This document shows, in pieces, positions 34,540-42,273 of a stretch of DNA of 64,000 bases (its first letter is position 1; every line of letters starts with the position of its first letter). The translations under genes were made by a program, and so were the position numbers. This DNA is from UBA987 sp002292105 (GTDB taxonomy: Bacteria > Bacteroidota > Bacteroidia > NS11-12g > UBA9320): contig OX044357.1 in the NCBI GenBank assembly GCA_943846675.1, positions 2,232,001-2,296,000 on the forward strand, given 5' to 3'. Under the pieces are notes generated by a model. The model was not told the origin of the DNA and searched no databases. It saw nothing but the letters and a program-made list of their open reading frames with translations.

Positions 34540-35869
34540 AAAACATTCCTGCAACTGCAGCTGTCATTAAGCATGCTAATGTTCCACCTAACAAAGCCCT
34601 TAATCCTAATTTTGCTAACGTGGGGCGTTGATTTGGTGCGATTGTACCAATGCCCCCAATTTGAATGCCTATAGAAGCAAAATTAGAAAATCCACACAGT
34701 GCATATGTCATAATCACTACTGTTCGATTGTTGGCTATTAAACCATTGGATTGCATATTGCCCAAAGAGATATAAGCGATAAATTCATTGATTACTGTTT
34801 TTTCGCCTAACAATTGACCTGCCAAAAGGGTATCGTTCCACGGAATTCCAATCACCCACGCAACGGGAGCAAACAAATATCCAAGTATCATTTGCAATTT
34901 AAACTCCGTATACGTGCCGTCGCTAACCACTTTAACCCATTCATTAAGGCCTGTATTGTGACCTATTACATTTGCTAATAAGTAATTAATCATGGCAATA
35001 AATGCCAAGAATACGAGGATCATTCCACCTACATTAACGGCTAACTTAATACCTTCTGTTGTTCCATTCGAGATAGCCTCTAAAGGCCCGCTTCCAATTT
35101 TCGTTTTATCAATATGTAAATCCTTGTCCACATTTTCCTTTTCGGGAAGCAACATTTTACTAAAGACTATCGCTGCTGGCGCACTTAGCACAGATGCGGT
35201 TAATAAATGTTTGGCGAACATTTGTTGCATTTCAATACTATCGCCTCCAAGCAATCCAATAAATGCGGCAAATACCCCACCAGCTATTGTTGCCATTCCT
35301 CCTGTCATAAGACATAGTATTTCCGAATTGGTCATACTTTTTATATAAGGCTTAACCACAAGTGGCGCTTCAGTTTGCCCAACAAAAACATTGGCTGCAG
35401 CTGCCAAACTTTCTGCACCGCTCAAGCGCATTGTTTTACTCAATATCCATGCAAAACCGTATACAATTTTCTGAAGCACACCCAAATAGTACAATAAAGA
35501 CGTAAGTGCTGAAAAGAAAACTATGGTTGGCAATACTTTAAAAGCAAAGACATACCCTATTGTATGCGTAACTTGTGTAGAGGTACCATCTACGTTCTCC
35601 ATTGAAAACAATTGCGCTACGTCCGGCCACTTCCCAAAAATAAACTGTGCACCTTCATCTGTAAAAGACAATAGCTTAGTAAAGGATGCGGCTAATACTT
35701 CAAATACTTTATCAAACCCTGGCACCTTAAATATTAATAATGCCAGAACGAGCTGCATAGCAACGCCTGACAATACCAATCGCCAATTGATTGATTTTCT
35801 ATGACTACTAGAAATAAATGCTATGGCCAACAGTACGATAAGACCAAGTAATCCTTTAAGTATGTACAT
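34532..35869 (-). CDS. NupC/CNT family nucleoside transporter
   Basis: A 445-residue inner-membrane concentrative nucleoside transporter, driven by Na+ or H+. Family signatures include GLIVLLAIAFISSSHRKSINWR, FVFGKVL-like YVFAFKVLPTIVFFSALTSL, SGAESLAAAANVFVGQTEAPL (the CNT motif with GQTEAP) and the C-terminal ALCGFSNFASIGIQIGGIG (GFANFSSIGI-type). The frame opens at 35941, but ATG 35869 starts at the first helix and has a near-match -7 element (CACCTTTG) 5 nt upstream. It overlaps the class IV aminotransferase gene by 8 nt. A sigma-54-like site lies farther upstream on the same strand. Confidence 0.92.
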   Translation of the reverse strand: MYILKGLLGLIVLLAIAFISSSHRKSINWRLVLSGVAMQLVLALLIFKVPGFDKVFEVLAASFTKLLSFTDEGAQFIFGKWPDVAQLFSMENVDGTSTQVTHTIGYVFAFKVLPTIVFFSALTSLLYYLGVLQKIVYGFAWILSKTMRLSGAESLAAAANVFVGQTEAPLVVKPYIKSMTNSEILCLMTGGMATIAGGVFAAFIGLLGGDSIEMQQMFAKHLLTASVLSAPAAIVFSKMLLPEKENVDKDLHIDKTKIGSGPLEAISNGTTEGIKLAVNVGGMILVFLAFIAMINYLLANVIGHNTGLNEWVKVVSDGTYTEFKLQMILGYLFAPVAWVIGIPWNDTLLAGQLLGEKTVINEFIAYISLGNMQSNGLIANNRTVVIMTYALCGFSNFASIGIQIGGIGTIAPNQRPTLAKLGLRALLGGTLACLMTAAVAGMFYG

Positions 35870-35970
35870 CGGGCAAAGGTGCAAAAAAATGGAATACTTG
35901 GTGACACTTATCGAGACGAATAAAGTCTCCTTTTGAGACATTTTGTTCTTTTTGGGAATTTATCCAATAT

Positions 35971-35988
35971 TTGAACAGGCGTGCCAAC
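35971..35988 (-). promoter_or_regulatory. Sigma-54-like -24/-12 site upstream of the CNT gene
   Basis: On the minus strand TTGGCACG-N4-TTCAA: the -24 half is perfect (TTGGCACG), the -12 half reads TTCAA rather than TTGCA. Start of transcription would fall near 35960, about 90 nt before the CNT gene ATG. Weaker than the two plus-strand sites in the same gap. Confidence 0.35.
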
Positions 35989-36059
35989 CACACAATATAT
36001 CGCACTAAGCCCTCACTACCAACGCATTATGTAGTTATTTTATTGATTCATCCAAGTTG

Positions 36060-36075
36060 TGGCACAAGGATTGAA
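36060..36075 (+). promoter_or_regulatory. Sigma-54-like promoter A (TGGCAC-N5-TTGAA)
   Basis: TGGCAC, five bases, TTGAA: the invariant GG of -24 is present at the right distance, and the -12 GC reads GA. Expected transcription start near 36086. Lies 50 nt before the repeat core of RNA unit A. Confidence 0.5.
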
Positions 36076-36085
36076 ATAAACATAA

Positions 36086-36284
36086 CACATCGAATGATCG
36101 ATAAAGACTTTTGATAAATACTATACTACACTACTTATTACTTACTACTTACTACTTACTACTTAAAGTTATTAATTACTGATCTACTACTAAACAAAAC
36201 GCCAAGCGTTTAAATTAATTTAACTTTATTATTAACCATCGCTCGACTCGAGCAGAAAAGCCACCTCACCAGGTGGCTTTTTCA
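36086..36284 (+). ncRNA. Candidate small RNA A (novel UUACUAC-repeat RNA)
   Basis: About 200 nt between sigma-54-like promoter A and a strong terminator, in a gap with no plausible protein. Contents: a 41-nt core (36110-36150) shared 40/41 with unit B; three tandem TTACTAC heptamers (36142-36164) plus a CTACTACTA at 36184; a small hairpin AACGC/GCGTT near 36200; hairpin GCTCG-ACT-CGAGC (36241-36253); and the terminator at 36256. The heptamer region lacks self-complementarity, so it should be single-stranded. No ribosome-binding site or reading frame is evident. Coordinates of the 5' end are inferred from the promoter. Not matched to any RNA family I know. Confidence 0.5.
36256..36284 (+). terminator. 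Terminator of candidate RNA A
   Basis: An 11-bp stem (AAAAGCCACCT / AGGTGGCTTTT) with loop CACC and a final T-run. No coding sequence ends upstream on this strand, so it must close an RNA gene or a long readthrough. Confidence 0.85.
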
Positions 36285-36422
36285 TTTCATGACATTTCTT
36301 TTTTGATTTTGAGACTATTTCTACTTTTGAGAATATATTCCCAATATGCGCTATTTTCTTATTATTGGCACAGTGTGTATTTCGCCAAAAACTATACTTA
36401 AGTCACTGTTTACAAAACACTT

Positions 36423-36446
36423 ATGCCGTTTTTTGCGGCATTTTCG
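36423..36446 (+). terminator. Small terminator-like hairpin
   Basis: ATGCCG with CGGCAT around a T-rich loop, followed by TTTT. It lies between RNA units A and B and could end readthrough from A. Short stem, so moderate support. Confidence 0.45.
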
Positions 36447-36452
36447 AATTTG

Positions 36453-36469
36453 TTGGCACACGCATTGCA
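36453..36469 (+). promoter_or_regulatory. Sigma-54 promoter B (TTGGCAC-N5-TTGCA)
   Basis: TTGGCACACGCATTGCA matches YTGGCAC-N5-TTGCA at every conserved position, with GG and GC 12 nt apart. Expected transcription start near 36480. The gap lacks an equally good sigma-70-type element at this point. Confidence 0.65.
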
Positions 36470-36479
36470 TTATGTAAAT

Positions 36480-36692
36480 CGTTCAACACGAACAAAGAAA
36501 TTAAAACATTTGATAAATACTACACTACACTACTTATTACTTACTACTTGAAAATTATTTAAAATTCTGTTTTTACTATTTTTACTACTATTAAGCTTAA
36601 GCCCGTGAGGGACAAGTAAAACTAACCACTAATTACTACCATGCTCTAATTAAGAGCTTAAAGGCCGCCTTAACTAAGCGGCCTTTTCTTTT
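36480..36692 (+). ncRNA. Candidate small RNA B (paralog of RNA A)
   Basis: About 210 nt from sigma-54 promoter B to a strong terminator. The 41-nt core at 36509-36549 matches unit A with one change. TTACTAC occurs three times but dispersed (36541, 36582, 36633) instead of in tandem. A hairpin GCTCT-AATTA-AGAGC (36643-36657) stands immediately before the terminator, at the place and with the outer bases (GCTC/GAGC) of the equivalent hairpin in A, though the inner sequence differs. This keeps structure while sequence changes, as expected of an RNA gene. 5' end inferred. Confidence 0.55.
36660..36692 (+). terminator. Terminator of candidate RNA B
   Basis: A 9-bp stem (AAAGGCCGC / GCGGCCTTT) with a 9-nt loop followed by TCTTTT. 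It separates unit B from the icmF promoter at 36712. Confidence 0.85.
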
Positions 36693-36711
36693 ATGTCAAA
36701 TACGAAAAGAA

Positions 36712-36719
36712 TATCTTTG
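36712..36719 (+). promoter_or_regulatory. icmF -7 element (TATCTTTG)
   Basis: Exact TAnnTTTG, 18 nt before ATG 36738 and downstream of the RNA B terminator. Confidence 0.6.
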
Positions 36720-36737
36720 CCCTTCGTTTTTGCAATT

Positions 36738-39700
36738 ATGGAAAATCAGTCTCCCTATACCCCTAAAAATAAAGTTCGTATCGTTACTGCAGCATCTTTG
36801 TTTGACGGACATGATGCAGCAATCAACGTGATGCGACGTATCATCCAATCAACAGGTTGCGAAGTCATACATTTAGGGCACGACAGAAGTGCTGAAGAAG
36901 TAGTCAACACTGCAATACAAGAAGATGCCAATGCCATAGCCATGACGAGTTACCAAGGTGGTCATAACGAGTATTTCAAATACATGTATGACTTACTTAA
37001 CGAAAAGGGGGCAGGTCACATCAAGCTGTTTGGTGGAGGAGGTGGTACGATTCTTCCATCTGAAATTGCTGATTTACAAGCTTATGGCATAACGAAGATA
37101 TATCATCCTGATGATGGGAGATCAATGGGACTTCAAGGAATGATCAACGATTTGGTTGAACAATCTGATTATCCAACGGGTTACGGACTTAATGGAGAGG
37201 TAGAGTCATTCCGCAAGCAGAACAAAATGTCTATTGCGCGGGTTATTTCCGCAGCAGAAAACTTCCCTAAAGAAAACAAAGACTTATTAGACTCCATAAA
37301 AATTGAAGCGCAAACAATAGCAACTCCAGTATTGGGAATTACCGGAACTGGTGGAGCAGGCAAGAGCAGTTTGGTTGACGAATTGGTACGTAGGTTTTTA
37401 AACGATTTTGCAGACAAATCAATAGCCATTATCTCTGTTGACCCTAGTAAAAGAAAGACTGGAGGCGCTTTGCTTGGTGATAGAATTCGCATGAACAGCA
37501 TACGCAATGACCGTGTGTACATGCGCTCTTTAGCCACACGTCAAGCCAACTTAGCCCTTTCAGCGCATATTGATACGGCTAAAGATATTCTTAAGGTTGC
37601 CGGTTATGACTTGATCATTCTGGAAACCTCCGGTATTGGCCAAAGCGATACAGAAATTACAGACCACAGTGATGCTAGCCTTTATGTGATGACACCTGAA
37701 TACGGTGCTGCGACACAGTTGGAAAAAATCGATATGCTAGACTTTGCTGATGTCATTGCCATTAACAAGTTTGACAAACGCGGTGCTTTAGATGCCTTAC
37801 GTGATGTTAAGAAGCAATTTCAGCGCAATCACAAATTATTTGATGCCAAGGTGGACGACATGCCAGTGTATGGCACGATTGCAAGTCAATTTAACGACCC
37901 AGGTGTTAATGCGCTTTACAGCACCCTGATTGACACGATTAATACAAAGACGGGATCGAATTTTTCTTCTTCTTATGGAGAAGAGGTTTCAGAATCCGAA
38001 AAAATATACATCATCCCTCCACAACGTGTACGTTACCTTTCTGAGATTTCAGAGAATAACAGGGGGTACGACAAATGGGCTAAAACCCAAGCTGGTATTG
38101 CCCAAAAGTTGTTCGGCATTCGCAAAACGATAGAAACAATCAGAGAGACAAAGGTTTCAGACGCCGACCGGATAATCAAAGATTTGGACGAAACCTATAC
38201 CAAAGTCGCGTTAGACTTTGACCCAAAACTTCAGGTGCTAGTTGACGAATGGCCAGCGGTAAAAGAAGCTTACGCAAACGACATTTACTCGTATTTCGTT
38301 CGAAACAAAGAAATCAAAGTAGAGACAAAAACAACGTCCTTGTCTCATCAAAAAATCAGCAAGGTGTCGCTGCCTAAATACGAAGCTTGGGGAGACGTGC
38401 TACAATGGAATTTGCAAGAAAATGTTCCAGGCAAATTCCCATACACCGCTGGAATTTACCCTTTTAAACGACAAGGTGAAGACCCAACACGGATGTTTGC
38501 TGGAGAGGGTGGACCAGAACGAACCAACAAACGCTTTCACTACTTAAGTAGCGATATGCCAGCCAAAAGGCTGAGCACGGCCTTCGACTCCGTCACTCTT
38601 TATGGAAACGACCCAGATTACAGACCAGACATCTATGGCAAAATTGGTAATGCTGGCGTTAGTATTTGCTGCTTAGACGATGCCAAAAAACTTTACTCTG
38701 GCTTCAACTTAGCTCACCAAATGACGTCGGTATCGATGACTATAAACGGTCCAGCGCCAATGTTACTTGGGTACTTCATGAATGCCGCAATAGACCAGCA
38801 ATGCGAGCTATACATTAAGGAAAACAACCTAGAAGCAGAAGTCAAAACCAAAATCGCTTCGTACTTCAAGGATAAGGGAACAAACCAACCTACTTATAAC
38901 GGAGATCTGCCAGAAGGAAACGACGGACTCGGTTTAATGCTATTGGGTTTAACAGGCGACAAAGTTTTGCCAGCTGAGGTGTACAACGACATCAAAGCCA
39001 AGACGTTAAGTCAGGTTCGAGGGACGGTGCAAGCAGACATACTTAAAGAAGATCAGGCCCAAAATACGTGTATCTTTTCTACTGAATTCGCCTTGCGATT
39101 AATGGGTGACGTACAAGAGTACTTTATCCAAAGCAAGGTTCGAAACTTTTACTCGGTTTCTATATCAGGATACCACATTGCTGAAGCAGGTGCTAATCCA
39201 ATTTCTCAACTTGCCTTTACACTTGCCAACGGTTTCACATATGTGGAATACTACTTAAGTCGTGGCATGGACATCAACGAATTTGGCCCCAACCTGTCGT
39301 TCTTCTTTTCTAACGGTATCGACCCAGAATATGCTGTGATTGGACGTGTTGCCAGACGCATATGGGCAAAAGCCATGAAACTTAAATACGGTGCAGACGA
39401 GCGAAGTCAAATGTTGAAATACCACATTCAGACCAGTGGGCGCAGTTTGCATGCACAAGAAATAGACTTTAACGATATCCGTACAACGCTTCAGGCTTTG
39501 TACGCCATTTATGACAACTGCAATAGCCTGCACACCAATGCGTACGATGAAGCCATCACAACGCCAACCGAAGAGAGTGTTAGACGCGCGGTTGCGATTC
39601 AGTTAATTATTAACCGTGAGCTAGGTTTAGCGAAAAATGAAAACCCGCTTCAAGGCTCATTTATCATTGAAGAGTTGACCGACTTGGTAGAAGAAGCGGT

Positions 39701-40118
39701 ATTGACTGAATTTGACAAAATCACTGACCGTGGTGGCGTACTTGGCGCCATGGAAACCATGTACCAACGCTCGAAAATACAGGAAGAAAGCCTGTACTAT
39801 GAAACCTTAAAACATACAGGAGAATTCCCTATCATCGGCGTAAACACATTCTTGAGCAGCAAAGGGTCGCCAACCATCTTACCTAAAGAAGTTATTCGTG
39901 CAACTAAGGAAGAAAAGGAATTTCAGATAGACACCTTGACGTCGTTGCATAAGAGAAACGAAGGTGAATCAAAAGACCTACTTAAAAGCCTACAGCAAAG
40001 TGCTTTACGAAACGAAAACGTGTTTGACAAACTCATGGAAGTATGTAAATACTGCTCGTTAGGAGAAATTACTGAAGCACTATTTGAAGTAGGTGGGCAG
40101 TACAGAAGAAACATGTAA
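36738..40118 (+). CDS. icmF: Fused isobutyryl-CoA mutase IcmF
   Basis: Adenosylcobalamin-dependent acyl-CoA mutase with its chaperone GTPase in one chain; interconverts isobutyryl-CoA and n-butyryl-CoA (some members act on related short acyl-CoAs). About 1126 residues in the IcmF order: B12-binding domain (~10-140) with FDGHDAAINVMRRII, whose His is the lower cobalt ligand, and LFGGGGGTILPSEI; MeaB-like G domain (~205-430) with P-loop GTGGAGKSS and NKFD; then the substrate TIM-barrel domain (~560-1126) with YPFKRQGEDPTRMFAGEGGP and SVSMTINGPAPMLLGYFMNA. The frame opens at 36693 upstream of the promoter element; ATG 36738 is the start. No partner genes of valine or leucine breakdown are adjacent. 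Confidence 0.93.
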   Translation: MENQSPYTPKNKVRIVTAASLFDGHDAAINVMRRIIQSTGCEVIHLGHDRSAEEVVNTAIQEDANAIAMTSYQGGHNEYFKYMYDLLNEKGAGHIKLFGGGGGTILPSEIADLQAYGITKIYHPDDGRSMGLQGMINDLVEQSDYPTGYGLNGEVESFRKQNKMSIARVISAAENFPKENKDLLDSIKIEAQTIATPVLGITGTGGAGKSSLVDELVRRFLNDFADKSIAIISVDPSKRKTGGALLGDRIRMNSIRNDRVYMRSLATRQANLALSAHIDTAKDILKVAGYDLIILETSGIGQSDTEITDHSDASLYVMTPEYGAATQLEKIDMLDFADVIAINKFDKRGALDALRDVKKQFQRNHKLFDAKVDDMPVYGTIASQFNDPGVNALYSTLIDTINTKTGSNFSSSYGEEVSESEKIYIIPPQRVRYLSEISENNRGYDKWAKTQAGIAQKLFGIRKTIETIRETKVSDADRIIKDLDETYTKVALDFDPKLQVLVDEWPAVKEAYANDIYSYFVRNKEIKVETKTTSLSHQKISKVSLPKYEAWGDVLQWNLQENVPGKFPYTAGIYPFKRQGEDPTRMFAGEGGPERTNKRFHYLSSDMPAKRLSTAFDSVTLYGNDPDYRPDIYGKIGNAGVSICCLDDAKKLYSGFNLAHQMTSVSMTINGPAPMLLGYFMNAAIDQQCELYIKENNLEAEVKTKIASYFKDKGTNQPTYNGDLPEGNDGLGLMLLGLTGDKVLPAEVYNDIKAKTLSQVRGTVQADILKEDQAQNTCIFSTEFALRLMGDVQEYFIQSKVRNFYSVSISGYHIAEAGANPISQLAFTLANGFTYVEYYLSRGMDINEFGPNLSFFFSNGIDPEYAVIGRVARRIWAKAMKLKYGADERSQMLKYHIQTSGRSLHAQEIDFNDIRTTLQALYAIYDNCNSLHTNAYDEAITTPTEESVRRAVAIQLIINRELGLAKNENPLQGSFIIEELTDLVEEAVLTEFDKITDRGGVLGAMETMYQRSKIQEESLYYETLKHTGEFPIIGVNTFLSSKGSPTILPKEVIRATKEEKEFQIDTLTSLHKRNEGESKDLLKSLQQSALRNENVFDKLMEVCKYCSLGEITEALFEVGGQYRRNM

Positions 40119-40135
40119 GCGAAAGAAGTTCTGCG

Positions 40136-41131
40136 CTACTTTGTTTCAGCAGAATACGTATACGTTACTTCGGCTACTGTAATTCGGGGTGGACCACCAC
40201 CTTTTGAATCGTACGTCACTGGAGAAAGTTCCCTTTCAATTTTGCCGTTTGTCTGATCTCGAATAAAGGTTGTTGTCGATTTGATGCCAGATATTGGATC
40301 AGATTTGGTATTCATCAACTCATATCCATTTCTATCGTATCGATGATCTTCTAGCAACACCCATTCTTCTTTATAATAGACTTTGCTTGCTTTCAGTTGC
40401 CAATTCAGATCATACCGACTTATGCGCATTAAGGTGGCGCTATCCCCTCGATAAAGATTATATCTTATTTCTTGTTCTTCCCCAAGGTCAGAAATTGTCA
40501 TTGATGAATAAACCGTTTCGGTACCCTTCAAAACGAGTTTACCATCTCTTAACCACAAGTAACTTGGGTTTGGATCTGGAAATGGGCTACCATCTAAACC
40601 AACGAGAGGACCAACTCGTTTATATCTGGCCATATCTCCAATTAACGTATCATAAACGATTGTGGGCAGTAACGTTAACCGCTGATAAGGCTGATCGAAA
40701 TAAGACCACCCCTCGTCAATACGGTCTACGTTACCATTAATGCGGTATGTCCAAGTCTTGTGATATACGCTGTCCCAACCTGAATTCGTCTTAAACGAAT
40801 CAATTTTTGCGATTAGCCTAGACAGGCTATCGTAGGTATAAATCGTCAGCTTATAACTGTCCGAACCATCCGAATCAATTACGGAGTCCAACGTGGCCCG
40901 ATCATTATAATAATAGGCAACTATTCGCGTAGTGCTGTTTCCGGATTTAACCATCTTTTCAAGATACCTTGTACCGCTGGCTTTGATGTACGCATGTGTG
41001 TGGATATCAACCAAACGACAGTCTTCATAAAACGGGTTGTCGTATACGAATACCACGGCATCCTGACTTAGCGCCACCATTGGAGAGCAAATGACAAAAA
41101 TGAATAGTAGTCGTAATTGCTTTTGAAGCAT
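40136..41131 (-). CDS. Uncharacterised exported protein with YD-type repeats
   Basis: About 331 residues with a signal peptide (MLQKQLRLLFIFVICSPMVA, cleaved near LSQ). The mature part has repeated short tyrosine/aspartate-rich strands such as YTYDSLSRLIAKIDSF, ISRYDLNWQLKASKVYY and DHRYDRNGYELMNTK, resembling the YD/RHS-like beta-strand pattern found in many Bacteroidota secreted proteins. No catalytic motif or sorting domain is seen. The frame opens at ATG 41176, but an exact TAnnTTTG ends 3 nt before ATG 41131, which also starts the signal peptide, so 41131 is preferred. Divergent from the bestrophin gene. Function unknown. Confidence 0.7.
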   Translation of the reverse strand: MLQKQLRLLFIFVICSPMVALSQDAVVFVYDNPFYEDCRLVDIHTHAYIKASGTRYLEKMVKSGNSTTRIVAYYYNDRATLDSVIDSDGSDSYKLTIYTYDSLSRLIAKIDSFKTNSGWDSVYHKTWTYRINGNVDRIDEGWSYFDQPYQRLTLLPTIVYDTLIGDMARYKRVGPLVGLDGSPFPDPNPSYLWLRDGKLVLKGTETVYSSMTISDLGEEQEIRYNLYRGDSATLMRISRYDLNWQLKASKVYYKEEWVLLEDHRYDRNGYELMNTKSDPISGIKSTTTFIRDQTNGKIERELSPVTYDSKGGGPPRITVAEVTYTYSAETK

Positions 41132-41134
41132 CCC

Positions 41135-41142
41135 CAAAGATA
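41135..41142 (-). promoter_or_regulatory. -7 element (TATCTTTG) of the exported YD-type protein
   Basis: Exact TAnnTTTG ending 3 nt before ATG 41131, inside the longer open frame. It decides the start and predicts a leaderless mRNA. Confidence 0.55.
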
Positions 41143-41185
41143 ACGCTGAATTATAGTTTTCGTTATGGGTTTTCATTCCTTCTAC

Positions 41186-41193
41186 TATTTTTG
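41186..41193 (+). promoter_or_regulatory. -7 element (TATTTTTG) of the bestrophin gene
   Basis: Exact TAnnTTTG, 6 nt before ATG 41200; it contains the TTG that opens the longest frame. Confidence 0.55.
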
Positions 41194-41199
41194 TCTGAC

Positions 41200-42066
41200 A
41201 TGATTAAGTACAATCCTAAAATTTGGTTCAGGCACATCTTTAAGTTTACCAAAGGTGATACACTACGCGTTTTGCTACCCGAAATGATAATTCTCTCTTT
41301 ATTCGTTTTTGGCTTAACCTATGTCGAGCTAAAATACCTAGAGGATCTTCACATCTTTAAAGATGCCATAGCCGTATATTCCTTAATTGGATTTGTTCTT
41401 TCGCTGTTATTGGTTTTTAGAACCAATACGGCGTATGACCGTTGGTGGGAAGGCAGAAAAAAATGGGGTGAATTGGTAAACGACACAAGAAGCCTGGCGC
41501 TAAAAGTATCCATATCAAGAGGCAACGAAGAAGATAAAGCGTTTTTTAAGCGTGCTATAGTGGACTATGTTTACACATTGAAGTGGCATTTAAGAAAGCA
41601 AGACGACGATTTACCACATAACATGAGCGATGGAGATTTTAAGCGCTTTAATGAGGCATCACACAAACCAAGTCATGTTGCCCAGAAGATGTACCACCGT
41701 TTACAAAAGATGTTGAAAGAAGACAGCATTTCGCAAAACGATTATCTGACACTTGACACCAACCTTAATAATTTTTCAAATATTACCGGAGCCTGTGAGC
41801 GTATTCTCAACACGCCTATGCCCTACTCTTACAGTATTTTCTTAAAGAAATTCATATTTATCTATGTAGTCACGTTACCTATAGGTTTCGTTTCTACCTT
41901 TCAATATGGTACGATACTGATTTCCGTTTTTATCTTTTACGTATTGGTGAGCATGGAACTTCTTGCTGAGGAAATTGAAGACCCCTTTGGCAAAGACGAC
42001 AATGACTTACCGTTGGACGAATTATGTGGTAAGATAAAAGCCAATGTTGAGGATATTCTTTCCTAA
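41200..42066 (+). CDS. Bestrophin family ion channel protein
   Basis: A 288-residue inner-membrane protein of the bacterial bestrophin (UPF0187) family. It begins MIKYNPKIWFRHIFKFTKGD, has two N-terminal helices (LLPEMIILSLFVFGLTYVE and IAVYSLIGFVLSLLLVFRTN), the family signature FRTNTAYDRWWEGRKKWG (~73-90), two later helices (~205-245) and the C-terminal EEIEDPFGKDDNDLPLD. Bestrophins form pentameric anion or cation channels. ATG 41200 is chosen over TTG 41191, which is in the promoter element. A weak hairpin with T6 (GGAG-GAAT-CTCC, near 42116) may end the transcript. Confidence 0.9.
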   Translation: MIKYNPKIWFRHIFKFTKGDTLRVLLPEMIILSLFVFGLTYVELKYLEDLHIFKDAIAVYSLIGFVLSLLLVFRTNTAYDRWWEGRKKWGELVNDTRSLALKVSISRGNEEDKAFFKRAIVDYVYTLKWHLRKQDDDLPHNMSDGDFKRFNEASHKPSHVAQKMYHRLQKMLKEDSISQNDYLTLDTNLNNFSNITGACERILNTPMPYSYSIFLKKFIFIYVVTLPIGFVSTFQYGTILISVFIFYVLVSMELLAEEIEDPFGKDDNDLPLDELCGKIKANVEDILS

Positions 42067-42069
42067 TTT

Positions 42070-42265
42070 TTAATGTTTAATTAAGGCGTCGTTAAGAGGT
42101 TTGAGAAACGAGTACGGAGGAATCTCCTTTTTTAAAGTCCAGTTAAATTCGATAGATTCTTCGCCTGTTTCTGCATCAGAAGCTCTGAATGACGATCCAA
42201 TCCAACATTTTCAATTTTCAACTCTCAATTATCAATTGTCTCCTACCTTTGTCTAAACATTTTTT
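42070..42265. repeat. Mosaic intergenic repeat before menB
   Basis: The gap holds A+T-rich repeat phrases seen elsewhere in the window (TTTTTAATGTTTAATT; CTCAATTATCAATTG) and the halves of a dispersed element, AGATTCTTCGC and GCTCTGAATGACG, which are adjacent at 58609-58633 but 15 nt apart here. On the minus strand 42070-42210 is open for about 45 codons with no start codon; this could be a gene scrap or a by-product of the repeat. Confidence 0.45.
42244..42251 (+). promoter_or_regulatory. menB -7 element (TACCTTTG)
   Basis: Exact TAnnTTTG, 22 nt before ATG 42274. Confidence 0.6.
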
Positions 42266-42273
42266 CAAAGAAC

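Noticed and set aside
36365..36382. Third TTGGCAC as a sigma-54 promoter
   Set aside because: The -24 half is good but the bases 12 nt later are AT in place of GC, so the -12 half is missing.
36365..36562. 65-codon open frame across RNA unit B
   Set aside because: It starts upstream of the sigma-54 promoter, runs through the repeat core, has no ribosome-binding site or family resemblance, and unit A has no matching frame.
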